This document shows, one piece after another, positions 16,427-25,416 of a stretch of DNA of 64,000 nt. The notes beneath the pieces were generated by a model. The model ran no database searches. It saw only the letters and a list, made by a program, of their open reading frames with translations, and was not told the origin of the DNA. Origin of the DNA: Halorussus salilacus (GTDB lineage: Archaea; Halobacteriota; Halobacteria; Halobacteriales; Haladaptataceae); NCBI RefSeq assembly GCF_024138125.1, contig NZ_CP099993.1, positions 2,170,001-2,234,000 of the forward strand, in the 5' to 3' direction. Position numbers and translations under genes: made by a program. Position 1 is the stretch's first letter. Every line of letters begins with the position of its first letter.

Positions 16427-17566
16427 TCACCGCTCGAACCGCCCGACGCCGAACGCCGAGAGGTCGGTCTCGGGGTCGCGACCCCGGACCAGCTGTGCGA
16501 CCAGCTTTCCGCTGTAGGGGCCCAGTTGCAACCCGGTCGCCCCGTGGCCGGTGGCGACGTACGCGCCCTCGACCGACGGGACCGCGCCCAACACCGGCAG
16601 TCGGTCGGCCGAGACCGGCCGGAGGCCGACCCGGACCTCCTCGACCCGCGCGTCGTCGAGTCCCGGCGCGACTCGCAGACACTCGCCGAGAACCTCCCGG
16701 ACGCCGCCCGCGGTGAGACGCGGCGCGAACCCCGACCCGGTCTCGCGGGTCGCGCCCGCGACGACCCGGTCGTCGCCCCACGGGACCACGTAGTGACCCC
16801 GGAACGGGCTGACGATGGGCCAGTCGCTGGTGTCGCGGTCGCCCGCGTCGAGGTGGGCGATCTGGCCGCGCTGGGGGTCGACCGGCACCGCGACGCCGAG
16901 CTGGTCGCCGAACTCGGGCGACCACGCCCCGCCCGCGACCACCACGCGCTCGGCGTCGATTCCCCCTCCGTCGGTCTCGACGCCGGTGACGCTCCCGTCG
17001 CGGACTCGGACTCGCTCGGCGTCGGCTCGCCGAACGTCGAGGCCGTGGGCTTCGCCCGCCCGCCGCATCGCTCGCGTCAGGAGTCGCCCGTCGACGCGCC
17101 CGGCGTTCTCGTAGTAGGCCGCGCGCCGAACGTCGTCGGCGAGGGGCGGGAACCGCTCGCGGGCCTCGGCGGGCGAGACCTCCTCGAAGGAGCCCGGTTC
17201 CGGACGACCGAGGTCGGACTCGCGGCGCTCGATTCGTGCCATCGCCTCCTCGAAGGCCGCGACCTCGGCGTCGGCCGCGGCGACGCTGAGCAACCCGGGT
17301 TCGGCGTAGCCGGGGTCGCCGTCCTGCTCGGCTCCGAGGCGCTCGACGAGGTCGGGGTAGTAGTCCACCCCCTCGACCGCGAACTCGAACCACGCGTCGT
17401 CGCCGGTCCGACTGCTGGTCGCGGGCGAGAGGATGCCAGCGCCCGCGTCGGTGGCGCGGCCCTCGTCCTCGCGGTCCACGAGGACGACGTCCGCCCCTTC
17501 TTTCGCGAGGTGGTAGGCGACCGAGGAGCCGACGATTCCGCCGCCGATGACCACGGCTTCGTGCAT
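16427..17566 (-). CDS. FAD-dependent amino-acid oxidase or dehydrogenase (DAO family)
   Basis: 379 residues. The N-terminal FAD site is MHEAVVIGGGIVGSSVAYHL with the GxGxxG-type pattern at 8-13 and the acidic VLVDRED end of the second strand. The C-terminal block VGLRPVSADRLPVLG...YVATGHGATGLQLGPYSGKLVAQ is typical of glycine/sarcosine oxidase and D-amino-acid dehydrogenase relatives. It likely oxidises an amino acid with FAD. The longer frame upstream is rejected because the FAD fold starts at once. It is divergent from a cupin gene. Confidence 0.85.
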   Translation of the reverse strand: MHEAVVIGGGIVGSSVAYHLAKEGADVVLVDREDEGRATDAGAGILSPATSSRTGDDAWFEFAVEGVDYYPDLVERLGAEQDGDPGYAEPGLLSVAAADAEVAAFEEAMARIERRESDLGRPEPGSFEEVSPAEARERFPPLADDVRRAAYYENAGRVDGRLLTRAMRRAGEAHGLDVRRADAERVRVRDGSVTGVETDGGGIDAERVVVAGGAWSPEFGDQLGVAVPVDPQRGQIAHLDAGDRDTSDWPIVSPFRGHYVVPWGDDRVVAGATRETGSGFAPRLTAGGVREVLGECLRVAPGLDDARVEEVRVGLRPVSADRLPVLGAVPSVEGAYVATGHGATGLQLGPYSGKLVAQLVRGRDPETDLSAFGVGRFER

Positions 17567-17619
17567 GCCCCGGAGTAGCGCGCGATGGGGCAAAACGGTG
17601 GGGTTCGCGGCAGTCGTCT

Positions 17620-17645
17620 CGGGCGGCCGCGACCGCGGCCGCCCG
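17620..17645. repeat. 12-bp inverted repeat in a divergent promoter
   Basis: CGGGCGGCCGCG and CGCGGCCGCCCG flank AC, between the starts of the oxidase and cupin genes, just upstream of the cupin TATA-like GCTATTTGCG (17657-17666). It could be an operator rather than a terminator. Confidence 0.6.
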
Positions 17646-17688
17646 CGACGACCTGAAGCTATTTGCGGGCGACGGTTCACCTGCCGAC

Positions 17689-18384
17689 ATGGAGCGCGTC
17701 ACCATCGGAAACGCGGACTCCGGCGGTTCCGGAGGCGGAATCGACCGCCGAGACCTCTCGGCGTCCCTCGGGACGACCGGGCTCGCGCTCGTCCGCTATC
17801 GGCTCGCGCCCGGCGGGGGGTTCCCGAGCGGCCTCCACGCCCACGCCGACCAGGAGGAGGTGTTCGTCGTCATCGAGGGCGAAGCCACCTTCGAGACGCT
17901 CGCCGCGCCGCGGGGCGGCGCGGCGAGCGACTCCGGCGACGAGAACTTCGCTCCGGAGACCGAGCGCGACGAGAACTTCGCTCGGGACTCGGGAACCGAA
18001 GGCGACGACGACTTCGCGCCCGTCGGGCGCGAAGTCGTCGTCGGCGAGGGCGAGGCGATCCGGTTCGCGCCCGGCGAGTTCCAGTCGGGCAGGAACGCCG
18101 CCGACCGCGACCTCGTGGCGCTCGCGGTCGGCGCACCGCGAGACACCGAGGACGTGCGGCTTCCCGTCGCGTGTCCGGAGTGCGACCGCGCCGACGTGCG
18201 TCTGGAGACCGGCGACGAGGGGGTTCGGTTCGTCTGCCCGGACTGCGGGGCCGAGCGCGTTCCCGCGCCGTGTCCGGACTGCGAGTGCGAGGAGATGCGT
18301 CTCGCGCTCGACGACACCGGGCGGGTCGTCGCGACCTGCGAGGACTGCGAGACCGAGTTCGACGACCCGCCGGTCCGGGACTGA
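17689..18384 (+). CDS. Cupin protein with C-terminal zinc ribbons and an internal repeat insertion
   Basis: 231 residues. Residues about 40-150 form a cupin barrel with the metal motif HAHADQEEVFVVIEGEATF. Residues 160-225 hold three CxxC-type pairs (ACPECDRAD, VCPDCGAE, PCPDCECEE, TCEDCETE), likely two zinc ribbons. Between two barrel strands is an insertion (about residues 83-110) of repeats like GDENFAPETE, RDENFARDSG and GDDDFAPVG. Its DNA ends in a 41-bp inverted repeat. The insertion falls in a loop, so the protein probably still folds. A TATA-like box about 25-30 nt upstream supports the start. Confidence 0.75.
   Translation: MERVTIGNADSGGSGGGIDRRDLSASLGTTGLALVRYRLAPGGGFPSGLHAHADQEEVFVVIEGEATFETLAAPRGGAASDSGDENFAPETERDENFARDSGTEGDDDFAPVGREVVVGEGEAIRFAPGEFQSGRNAADRDLVALAVGAPRDTEDVRLPVACPECDRADVRLETGDEGVRFVCPDCGAERVPAPCPDCECEEMRLALDDTGRVVATCEDCETEFDDPPVRD
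18003..18043. repeat. 20-bp inverted repeat (1-nt loop) inside the cupin gene
   Basis: CGACGACGACTTCGCGCCCG and its exact complement are separated by one T, inside coding DNA and in frame. It coincides with the low-complexity insertion of the cupin protein. Confidence 0.9.
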
Positions 18385-18393
18385 GGCGGCGAC

Positions 18394-19626
18394 CTACCGC
18401 CCGAGGTCCTCGTGGGCCGACGAGAGGTGTCGGGACGCCAGCGCCGCCAGAAGCGAGAGCTCACCGGCGAGAGCGCCCACCGCGATTATCTCGGCGAGCG
18501 CGTCGGCGTTGCTCCCGGCGGGGTCGCCGCCGCCGCGCAGTCCCAGCACGTCGAGGGCCTCCGACTGGGTCGAGAGCTTGGTGCCGCCGCCGACCGTGCC
18601 GACTTCGAGGCTCGCGAGGCTCACGCTGGCGTAGAGACAGTCTTCGCGCGCTTCTATCGTGGTGATGGCGTTCGACCCCTCCACGACCTGCGCGGCGTCC
18701 TGTCCGGTCGCGAGGAACGCGGCGGCGACCACGTTCGCCGCGTGGGCGTTGAAGCCGAGGCTCCCGGCCTTCGCGCTCCCCACGAGGTTCTTGCGGGTGT
18801 TGGCCTCCTCGATGGCCTCGGGCGTGGTGTGGAGGCGCTCCTCGACCGTCTCGCGGGGTACTTCCACGTCGGCGGTCACGCTCCGACCCCGCCCCTCGAC
18901 GGCGTTGATGGCGGCGGGTTTCTTGTCGGTGCAGAGGTTGCCCGACAGCGCCACGAGCGACGCGGGGGTCTCGTCCTCGACCAGTTCGGCCGCCTCACGC
19001 GTGGCGATGGTCGCCATGTTCATCCCCATCGCGTCCTTGGTGTCGTAGACGAACCGCAGGAACACCGAGTCGCCGACGACGTAGGGCGAGACTTCGAGGA
19101 GTTCGCCGTGGCTCGTCGTCGACTCGGCGGCCTCCCGGAGGTCGTCGGCGTGGTCGCCGACCCACGAGACGACTTCCTCGGCCTCGGCGACGCCGGACAC
19201 GCGGAAGACGGGCGCGCGGGTCATCCCCGACTTGGTGACGCGGGCGTCGGCACCGCCAGTGCCGGTGATGACCGACAGGCCGCGGTTCACGCTGGCGACC
19301 AGCGCGCCCTCGGTCGTCGCGAGCGGGAGGTAGTACTCGCCGTCGGCCGCGCCGCCCGCGACCTCGACTGGTCCGGCCACGCCCATCGGAATCTGGGCCG
19401 CCCCGACCATGTTCTCGATGCTCGCGTCGGCGGCGCGCTCGGCGTCGAGCGCGTAGTCGCCGACGGCGTCGAGGTCGGCGTCGGTCTCGGCTTCGAGCAG
19501 GCGGCGGCGCGCTTCCGCGGCGGTCGCCGCGGAAGCGCGGTCGTCGAGTTCGTGGAGTCGCAGTTCGCCCTCGCGGACCTGCTCGGCGAGCGCGTCCGGG
19601 TCGCCGGAGACGGAATCGTCGGTCAT
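18394..19626 (-). CDS. hmgA: HMG-CoA reductase (class I)
   Basis: 410 residues, typical for archaea. It reduces HMG-CoA to mevalonate with NADPH, the committed step to isoprenoid membrane lipids, and is the target of statin-type inhibitors. Visible motifs are ENMVGAAQIPMGVAGP, TTEGALVASVNRG (catalytic Glu), DAMGMNMAT (NADPH loop), SGNLCTDKKPAAIN (catalytic Lys) and GTVGGGTKL; the catalytic His near the C-terminus is in ASRHLSSAH. The start at 19626 gives the standard N-terminus. The gene converges with the cupin gene, with 9 bp between their ends. Confidence 0.95.
   Translation of the reverse strand: MTDDSVSGDPDALAEQVREGELRLHELDDRASAATAAEARRRLLEAETDADLDAVGDYALDAERAADASIENMVGAAQIPMGVAGPVEVAGGAADGEYYLPLATTEGALVASVNRGLSVITGTGGADARVTKSGMTRAPVFRVSGVAEAEEVVSWVGDHADDLREAAESTTSHGELLEVSPYVVGDSVFLRFVYDTKDAMGMNMATIATREAAELVEDETPASLVALSGNLCTDKKPAAINAVEGRGRSVTADVEVPRETVEERLHTTPEAIEEANTRKNLVGSAKAGSLGFNAHAANVVAAAFLATGQDAAQVVEGSNAITTIEAREDCLYASVSLASLEVGTVGGGTKLSTQSEALDVLGLRGGGDPAGSNADALAEIIAVGALAGELSLLAALASRHLSSAHEDLGR
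19509..19538. repeat. 14-bp inverted repeat inside hmgA
   Basis: GCGCTTCCGCGGCG and its complement flank GT in the N-terminal coding part of hmgA, at an Ala-rich stretch (ASAATAAEAR) before the catalytic domain. Confidence 0.75.
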
Positions 19627-20041
19627 GTCCGGGCGATGGCGGGCGCGGCCCCTAACAGTTCTCATTCCCGGCGGGGCGACCGCTCGGACTCGGCCCGGTC
19701 GACGACCCCGATTCCGCCGAGAGGACCACTTTTACTTTCACCGCGCGGATGGCCGAGGTTTATCCCCCTCGGGTTCCTCTCTCCCATTGGTTCCCGAGTG
19801 GCCGCGTCCTCGTCCGGTGGACGTTCCTGCTCGCGGGCCGGACGCGGCGACCGAGTCGCCGCGCCCGGCCCGCTCCCGAGGTGTGGTGGTCCGCCCTCGT
19901 TCGATTCGGTCTCCATTCCCGTCGGCGAACGGGCCAGCGCGACCCCGCGGTCGGTGGATGAACCGCGGGGTCGCTCCGCGGCGCTCGGGAACCGGCCCTG
20001 TCATCCTTCGATACGCGATGCTCGTCGAGGCGTTCTGCACT
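19627..20041. other. 415-bp intergenic region
   Basis: No convincing gene is present. A 70-residue frame at 19749-19961 has a possible upstream TATA (CTTTTACTTTC, 19729-19739) but poor codon bias. A 13-bp inverted repeat with a 10-nt loop (19939-19974, GCGACCCCGCGGT) lies near the end of the downstream minus-strand gene. Confidence 0.45.
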
Positions 20042-20572
20042 TCAGAGTAGCCTGTAGCGTCCCCGGCTCTCGCTGACCTCCCCCCGCCGAGCCAGCTTTT
20101 CGAGCGACTTCCGGACGTAGTCGGCCGGGACCCCGCGCTCGTCGGCGAACGCGACCACCTCGTCTTCCGTCGGCCGGTCGAGTTCGCGCAGGGCCTCCCT
20201 GACCGTCTCCTTGCGCGAGGTCCCCCGCGTGCTGGCCGACCGGCTCTCGGCGCGCTCGGCCGCCTCCGCGACCGCCTCGCTGTCGATGCCCGACGCTTCG
20301 AGGTACTCCTCGTCGCTCGGCCCGGCCTCGTCCACCCGGGCCTCCATCTCGGTGAACGAGTCGAGTTCCGCGAAGGCCTCGCCCTCGCCCTGCCGATTGG
20401 CGAGCATCGACGACCTGACCTCGCGGGCGTGGTCCTCGTCGTCGGTCTCGACGAACTTCTTCAATTTCTCGAACTTCCGGCGCTTCCCGCACCGCGGGCA
20501 CTGTGTCGTCTCGGGGCGTCCCTCGACTATCTTGAGCGCCCCGCAGTCGCTACACCCCACGACGGCGTACAT
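20042..20572 (-). CDS. DUF5817-like protein: zinc ribbon plus winged helix
   Basis: 176 residues. The N-terminus has a zinc ribbon (CSDCGALKIVEG...TQCPRCGKRRKFEKLKKF), with a basic stretch after it. The middle is an acidic linker (60-110), and the C-terminal 60 residues form a winged helix (TVREALRELDRPTEDEVVAFADERG...VRKSLEKLARRGEV). The combination fits a nucleic-acid-binding protein seen across haloarchaea (DUF5817). Its biological role is unknown. Confidence 0.75.
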   Translation of the reverse strand: MYAVVGCSDCGALKIVEGRPETTQCPRCGKRRKFEKLKKFVETDDEDHAREVRSSMLANRQGEGEAFAELDSFTEMEARVDEAGPSDEEYLEASGIDSEAVAEAAERAESRSASTRGTSRKETVREALRELDRPTEDEVVAFADERGVPADYVRKSLEKLARRGEVSESRGRYRLL

Positions 20573-20671
20573 GCGACTCCCTCGGGCCTCTTCGTACGTG
20601 AACGTTCGGACTCACTCGTGATTTCGGAGCGGTATCGTGGTCGACGACAGCCTCATCGCTTTTCGGTCCCA

Positions 20672-20788
20672 GAAAGCCCCCGGACGCTCGCGGTCGCTCC
20701 GGCGGATATTCGCGGCTCTCCGCAACGCCCGCCGCGAATAGGGCCGCCGGAGACGACTAAAACAAGCGCGAGCGCCCGGCCCCTTTCA
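20672..20788 (+). repeat. Structured repeat A, copy 1
   Basis: 117 nt. The left end is GAAAGCCCCCGGACGCTCGCG and the right end CGCGAGCGCCCGGCCCCTTTC, so GAAAG pairs with CTTTC and the inner arms pair over an internal C-rich loop. A second stem flanks the internal loop ATA / TAGGG (around GGCGGATATTCGCGG and CCGCGAATAGGGCCGCC). The right flank continues ATTCCTGCCCGCGG, as in other copies. Confidence 0.75.
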
Positions 20789-20853
20789 TTCCTGCCCGCG
20801 GTGGTCTGGTTCGCCTGCTGGTTACCGATGGAACGTTCCACGGGGCGCGCGCT

Positions 20854-20882
20854 GGCGTGACGCCGCGGTTTGGCGTCACGCC
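20854..20882. repeat. 11-bp inverted repeat, 7-nt loop
   Basis: GGCGTGACGCC and GGCGTCACGCC flank GCGGTTT, between repeat A copy 1 and repeat B. Confidence 0.8.
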
Positions 20883-20884
20883 CT

Positions 20885-21041
20885 CATGCGCGAGGTCGTC
20901 GGGAGCGAAGCGACCGACGGCTCGGGAGAGCTTGCCTCTCCCGGTGGATGAGTATCGCAGGCGACGAGTGAAACGAGTCGCCGAGAAACGCAGTCGGTTG
21001 GGGAGGAATGTGGCTCGCGGTCGCGGTGCTGTCGGTCGGAC
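20885..21041 (+). repeat. Structured repeat B, copy 1
   Basis: Hairpins are joined by conserved linkers: GGGAGAG-CTTG-CCTCTCCC, then GATGAGTATCGCAG, then the stem GGCGAC...GTCGCC, then GAGAAACGCAG and TTGGGGAGGAATGTGGC. The core 20947-20993 aligns with the copy at 53767-53811, and its stem has changed on both sides. It directly abuts repeat A copy 2. Confidence 0.6.
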
Positions 21042-21042
21042 T

Positions 21043-21167
21043 GAAAGGGCCTGCGCGCTCGCGGCCGGAGGCCGTGGTCGCCTGCGCGGGCCACTATTTC
21101 GAGGCGCGAGCGGAGCGAGCGCCGACGAAATATCCCGCGGAGCGACCGCGAGCGCGCAGGGGCTTTC
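21043..21167 (-). repeat. Structured repeat A, copy 2
   Basis: 125 nt in the opposite orientation: GAAAGGGCCTGCGCGCTCGCGG at the left and CCGCGAGCGCGCAGGGGCTTTC at the right. The stem sequence CTGCGCGCTCGCGG is unique to this copy yet present on both arms. Internally, on the minus strand, ATA faces TAGTG between long stems. An extra right arm, GCGAGCGCGCAGGGGCTTTC, follows at 21202-21221. Confidence 0.75.
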
Positions 21168-21329
21168 GAGGACTCATGCGTGGTGTTGGTATCGATTCGT
21201 AGCGAGCGCGCAGGGGCTTTCTACGTCGTCAACGCGGTACAATCTCCGACCGTCTTGCTACGTTCATCCCCTAGCGGTCAGTTTGCCCGGAGTCGAAGCT
21301 TTAGGTACACAGACGTACTACCACATCGA

Positions 21330-21668
21330 ATGGAAGTCGTTCCCACAGAAGGCGTCGAGTCGACCGAAGCCGTCGAGGGCGTCCACCTCTCGTTGCTCGC
21401 TGGCGGCGAGGAGATGAACGTCCAGCACTTCTCCATCGAACCCGGCGCGGAGGTGCCCGAGCACAGCCACCACCACGAGCAGACCGGCTACATCACGGGC
21501 GGTACCCTCACGTTCCTCGTCGACGGCGAGGAGTTCGAGGTCGGCGAGGGCGACTCGTACGTCCTCGAAGGCGACGAACCCCACGCCGCCGAGAACCGCG
21601 GCGACGTGCCGGTGACGGGTATCGACGTGTTCAGCCCGCCCCGCGACGACCCCGACTGGAAGGACTAG
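21330..21668 (+). CDS. Small single-domain cupin
   Basis: 112 residues. The protein is essentially one cupin barrel: FSIEPGAEVPEHSHHHEQTGYITGG (metal ligands His, His, and Glu or Gln) and EFEVGEGDSYVLEGDEPHAAEN (His). Such proteins bind a divalent metal and may be dioxygenases, isomerases or sensors; the substrate cannot be read. The ATG at 21330 is about 28 nt after the TATA-like GCTTTAGGT (21297-21305). The stop overlaps the convergent TPR gene by 4 bp. Confidence 0.85.
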   Translation: MEVVPTEGVESTEAVEGVHLSLLAGGEEMNVQHFSIEPGAEVPEHSHHHEQTGYITGGTLTFLVDGEEFEVGEGDSYVLEGDEPHAAENRGDVPVTGIDVFSPPRDDPDWKD

Positions 21669-22573
21669 AGTTCTTCGAGCAAGCGCCCGAACACCTCGGC
21701 TTCGAGCGTCCGGAGGTCCGGCGGGTCGGCGCGGTCGAACTCCTCGTCGGCGCGCAGGTCCTCGGGGTCGGCGTCGGTCTCGCCCTCGGACAGTCGCTCG
21801 AACAGCGCGGTCGCGGCCGCAGAGAGCTTCTCGCGGTGGTCGGCCACGAAGTCGAGTGTCTCCTCGCGGTCGGTGTCCTCGCCCGAGAGCTCCGCGCGGG
21901 CGACTCGGCCGACCCCCGCCGCGAGCACGACCCGGAACACCCCCACTTCCGGCCGAACGACCTCGCGGCGCTCCCATGTGGCGTCGAGTAGCGTCTCGCC
22001 GACCGCCTCGTCGCCGGTGACGAGCTTCTCCAGCGCGAAGCCGTAGAGCCGCGCGGCGCTGTCCTCGGAGTAGATCTGGTCGGCGTAATCGAGGACGAGT
22101 TCGTCGCGGCGCTCCTCGTCGATCTCGCCCGGTTCGGCCTTGCCCAGCACCACCAGCGCGTTGGCCCACCACTCCGAGAGGGCGTCGTCCTCGCCCTCTC
22201 GGTTGGCGATGTCGATGCGCTGTTCTATCGCGGCCAGCGCCTCGGACGCGTTCTCGCGGCGGGAGTGGAGTTCGGCCACGCGCTCGAACTGCTCGCGGGC
22301 GGTCGCGAGGTCGCCGGTCTTGCGCGCGAGCTCCCCGAGTTCCGTCCCGAGTTCGGTAACGGTCTCCCGGTCGCCGAGCCGACCCCGGAGCGTGACCGCG
22401 CGCTCGTAGTGGTCGGCCGCCGTCGAGAGGTCGCCCCGTGCGCGCGCTCGCTCGGCGCGCTTCTCGCGGTACATCGCTTCGAGTCGGTACTTCCGCAGGA
22501 GGACCCTGTCGAGTTGCGCGCCGAGCCACCTGTCGAGTCGGCGCGCCGTCCCCGTGATGTCGCTCGTTCCCAT
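21665..22573 (-). CDS. Tetratricopeptide-like helical repeat protein
   Basis: 302 residues, highly acidic and almost entirely alpha-helical. Residues about 25-130 show TPR-like repeats (RARGDLSTAADHYERAVTLRGRLGD, RKTGDLATAREQFERVAELHSR). The C-terminal half has no motif I recognise. It has no signal or membrane segment, so it is probably a cytoplasmic scaffold. The minus-strand TATA (TTTATAAAAC, about 22594-22603) is 22-30 nt before the ATG at 22573, supporting a leaderless start. Confidence 0.75.
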   Translation of the reverse strand: MGTSDITGTARRLDRWLGAQLDRVLLRKYRLEAMYREKRAERARARGDLSTAADHYERAVTLRGRLGDRETVTELGTELGELARKTGDLATAREQFERVAELHSRRENASEALAAIEQRIDIANREGEDDALSEWWANALVVLGKAEPGEIDEERRDELVLDYADQIYSEDSAARLYGFALEKLVTGDEAVGETLLDATWERREVVRPEVGVFRVVLAAGVGRVARAELSGEDTDREETLDFVADHREKLSAAATALFERLSEGETDADPEDLRADEEFDRADPPDLRTLEAEVFGRLLEEL

Positions 22574-22711
22574 GTGAGAACCACGCACGCGATGTTTTAT
22601 AAACTTCTCTATCGAGGAATTTAACCCCGGGGCTGGCGAATCGATGTTCCGGTCGAAAGAAGCGAAACGCGGAGAACCGCGGAAATCCGCGGAAATCTGC
22701 GGAGCGACGGC

Positions 22712-23974
<1,263 letters not shown>

Positions 23975-24064
23975 GAACGTGTGAAACTGCGACCGAGGGG
24001 AATAAAAGGCCTGCCGTTTGGTCGCGTGTGGTCCATAAACGCCCTTAGATTCCTAGTAGTCGGG

Positions 24065-24616
24065 TCACCGGCCGACGACCGCCCGCGCCACCAAGAGCGC
24101 GCTCGCGGTCGGCGCGAGCGCGAGCCAGCCGACCCCCGACAGGACCGCCACCAGTTCCCACGCGTACAGCAGGCCGGGAAGTCCGACGAACAGCACCGAG
24201 ACGACCGTCCCGGCGACCGCCCGCGCCCACGGGAGGGTCTCGGGTCCGAACAGGGCGACCGTCGCGGCGTCGAGCGCGTCCACCGTGACCGCGGCCAGCA
24301 GGACGTTCGCGGTTCGAACGCGCGTCGGACGTTGCTTCTCCGGGGGGTCGGGCACCGGGAAGACGAGCCGAATCCGCTCGGGGAGGCGAACCTCGGGGAG
24401 CGAGACGGGCGGGAGCGAGAGGCCGAAGCCCTCGTCGCGCTTGTCGTCTCGCGCGGGCGACCGGGGGACCGACGCGTCGGTCCCCCGGTCGCCGGACGAG
24501 TCTCCGCGGTCGCCGGACGAGGCTTCGCGGTCGCCGGACGAGGCTTCGCGGTCGCCGGACGAGGCTCCGCGGTCGCGCTCGCTTCGCTCGCGCGACCGCC
24601 CGGTGTCGTCGTCCAT
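24065..24616 (-). CDS. Membrane protein with a repeat-expanded N-terminus
   Basis: 183 residues. The first 50 are tandem GDREASS-type repeats (SERDRGASSGDREASSGDRE and onward) encoded by 24-bp DNA repeats and bounded by a 38-bp palindrome. The C-terminal 90 residues have three hydrophobic helices (TANVLLAAVTVDALDAATVALF, AGTVVSVLFVGLPGLLYAWELVAVL, GWLALAPTASALLVARAVV). I do not recognise the family. The N-terminal part looks like inserted or expanded low-complexity sequence. Confidence 0.6.
   Translation of the reverse strand: MDDDTGRSRERSERDRGASSGDREASSGDREASSGDRGDSSGDRGTDASVPRSPARDDKRDEGFGLSLPPVSLPEVRLPERIRLVFPVPDPPEKQRPTRVRTANVLLAAVTVDALDAATVALFGPETLPWARAVAGTVVSVLFVGLPGLLYAWELVAVLSGVGWLALAPTASALLVARAVVGR
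24456..24493. repeat. Perfect 38-bp palindrome inside a gene
   Basis: GGCGACCGGGGGACCGACG and its exact complement with no loop, in the N-terminal coding part of the membrane protein gene. Three or four 24-bp tandem units (GGTCGCCGGACGAG type, 24488-24571) follow it. Confidence 0.9.
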
Positions 24617-24647
24617 GAGTCGGTCTACGCCTCCGGGATTCAAAGAG

Positions 24648-25244
24648 CTACTCGTCGTTCCACTCGTCCACCAGTCGCTCGACCACGTCCACCACCGCGT
24701 CGAGCACCTCCTCGGGCGACCGGGTCGCGTCGACCCGGACGAACCGCTCGGGCTCGGCGTCCATCAGGCGCTCGTAGTTGCGCTGGACCTGACTCAGGAA
24801 CGCCGCCTGCTCGAACTTGTTGGTCGCGCCGCTCCGTGCCGCGCCGGTCTCGGGGTCCACGTCGAGGTAGATTGTGGCGTCGGGCGGTCGGGTCCACGGC
24901 TGGTGGACCCCGCGGATGTACTCCAGCGGGCGCTTGACCTGCCCCTCGATGCTGACCGCCTGATAGGCGTACCGCGAGTCCGAGTAGCGGTCGGAGACGA
25001 CGACCTCCCCCTCCCGCAGGGCTGGCCGGACCGTCTCGGCGAGGTGGGCGGCGTGGTCGGCGGTGTAGAGGAACAGCTCGGCCACGGGGTCGGCGTCGTC
25101 GTCGGCGACCGACCGGTCGACCGCCTCGCCGTACCACGTCTCGGTCGGTTCGCGGGTGTAGACGAACGCCGGGAACTCCTCGCGGAGCACCTCCCAGACC
25201 GTGGTCTTGCCGCTCCCGTCGAGTCCCTCCAGCGTGATGAGCAT
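24648..25244 (-). CDS. tmk: Thymidylate kinase
   Basis: 198 residues. It phosphorylates dTMP to dTDP. The P-loop is [11 protein letters not shown] at 5-15, the dTMP-binding DR motif is [16 protein letters not shown], and the lid region contains [13 protein letters not shown]. The ATG at 25244 puts the P-loop at the usual distance from the start, and a minus-strand TATA (CTTTATACC, about 25266-25274) supports a leaderless transcript. The longer frame runs through palindromic intergenic DNA. Confidence 0.93.
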   Translation of the reverse strand: MLITLEGLDGSGKTTVWEVLREEFPAFVYTREPTETWYGEAVDRSVADDDADPVAELFLYTADHAAHLAETVRPALREGEVVVSDRYSDSRYAYQAVSIEGQVKRPLEYIRGVHQPWTRPPDATIYLDVDPETGAARSGATNKFEQAAFLSQVQRNYERLMDAEPERFVRVDATRSPEEVLDAVVDVVERLVDEWNDE

Positions 25245-25302
25245 GTCCGGACCTGCGCCCGGGCCGGTATAAAGTCCTGCGAGTCGGGTCGAGACTCGTT
25301 CT

Positions 25303-25344
25303 GCGAGTCGGGTCGAGACGCTCGGGCGTCTCGACCCGACTCGC
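25303..25344. repeat. 19-bp inverted repeat, 4-nt loop
   Basis: GCGAGTCGGGTCGAGACGC and its exact complement flank TCGG in the divergent region between tmk and the epimerase gene. An extra direct copy of the left arm (GCGAGTCGGGTCGAGAC) lies 24 bp to the left at 25279. Confidence 0.85.
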
Positions 25345-25346
25345 GC

Positions 25347-25381
25347 GGCCAGCGACCCGGTCGCCGACCGGGTCGCTGGCC
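25347..25381. repeat. 17-bp inverted repeat, 1-nt loop
   Basis: GGCCAGCGACCCGGTCG and its exact complement are separated by one C. It lies two bases after the previous palindrome and just upstream of the epimerase-family promoter. Confidence 0.85.
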
Positions 25382-25416
25382 CGTACATTTACGTTCCATG
25401 GATACTTATCCCAGAT

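Larger units (their letters stand above)
20573..21329. other. Intergenic region packed with structured repeats
   Basis: The 757 bp hold a complete copy of structured repeat A (20672-20788), an inverted repeat (20854-20882), a copy of repeat B (about 20885-21041), a second copy of repeat A in the opposite orientation (21043-21167) and an extra right arm (21198-21221). I see no protein gene. Confidence 0.7.

Noticed and set aside
19749-19961. 70-residue protein in the hmgA upstream region
   Set aside because: Possible TATA, but Arg/Pro-rich composition typical of translated non-coding GC-rich DNA; no domain.
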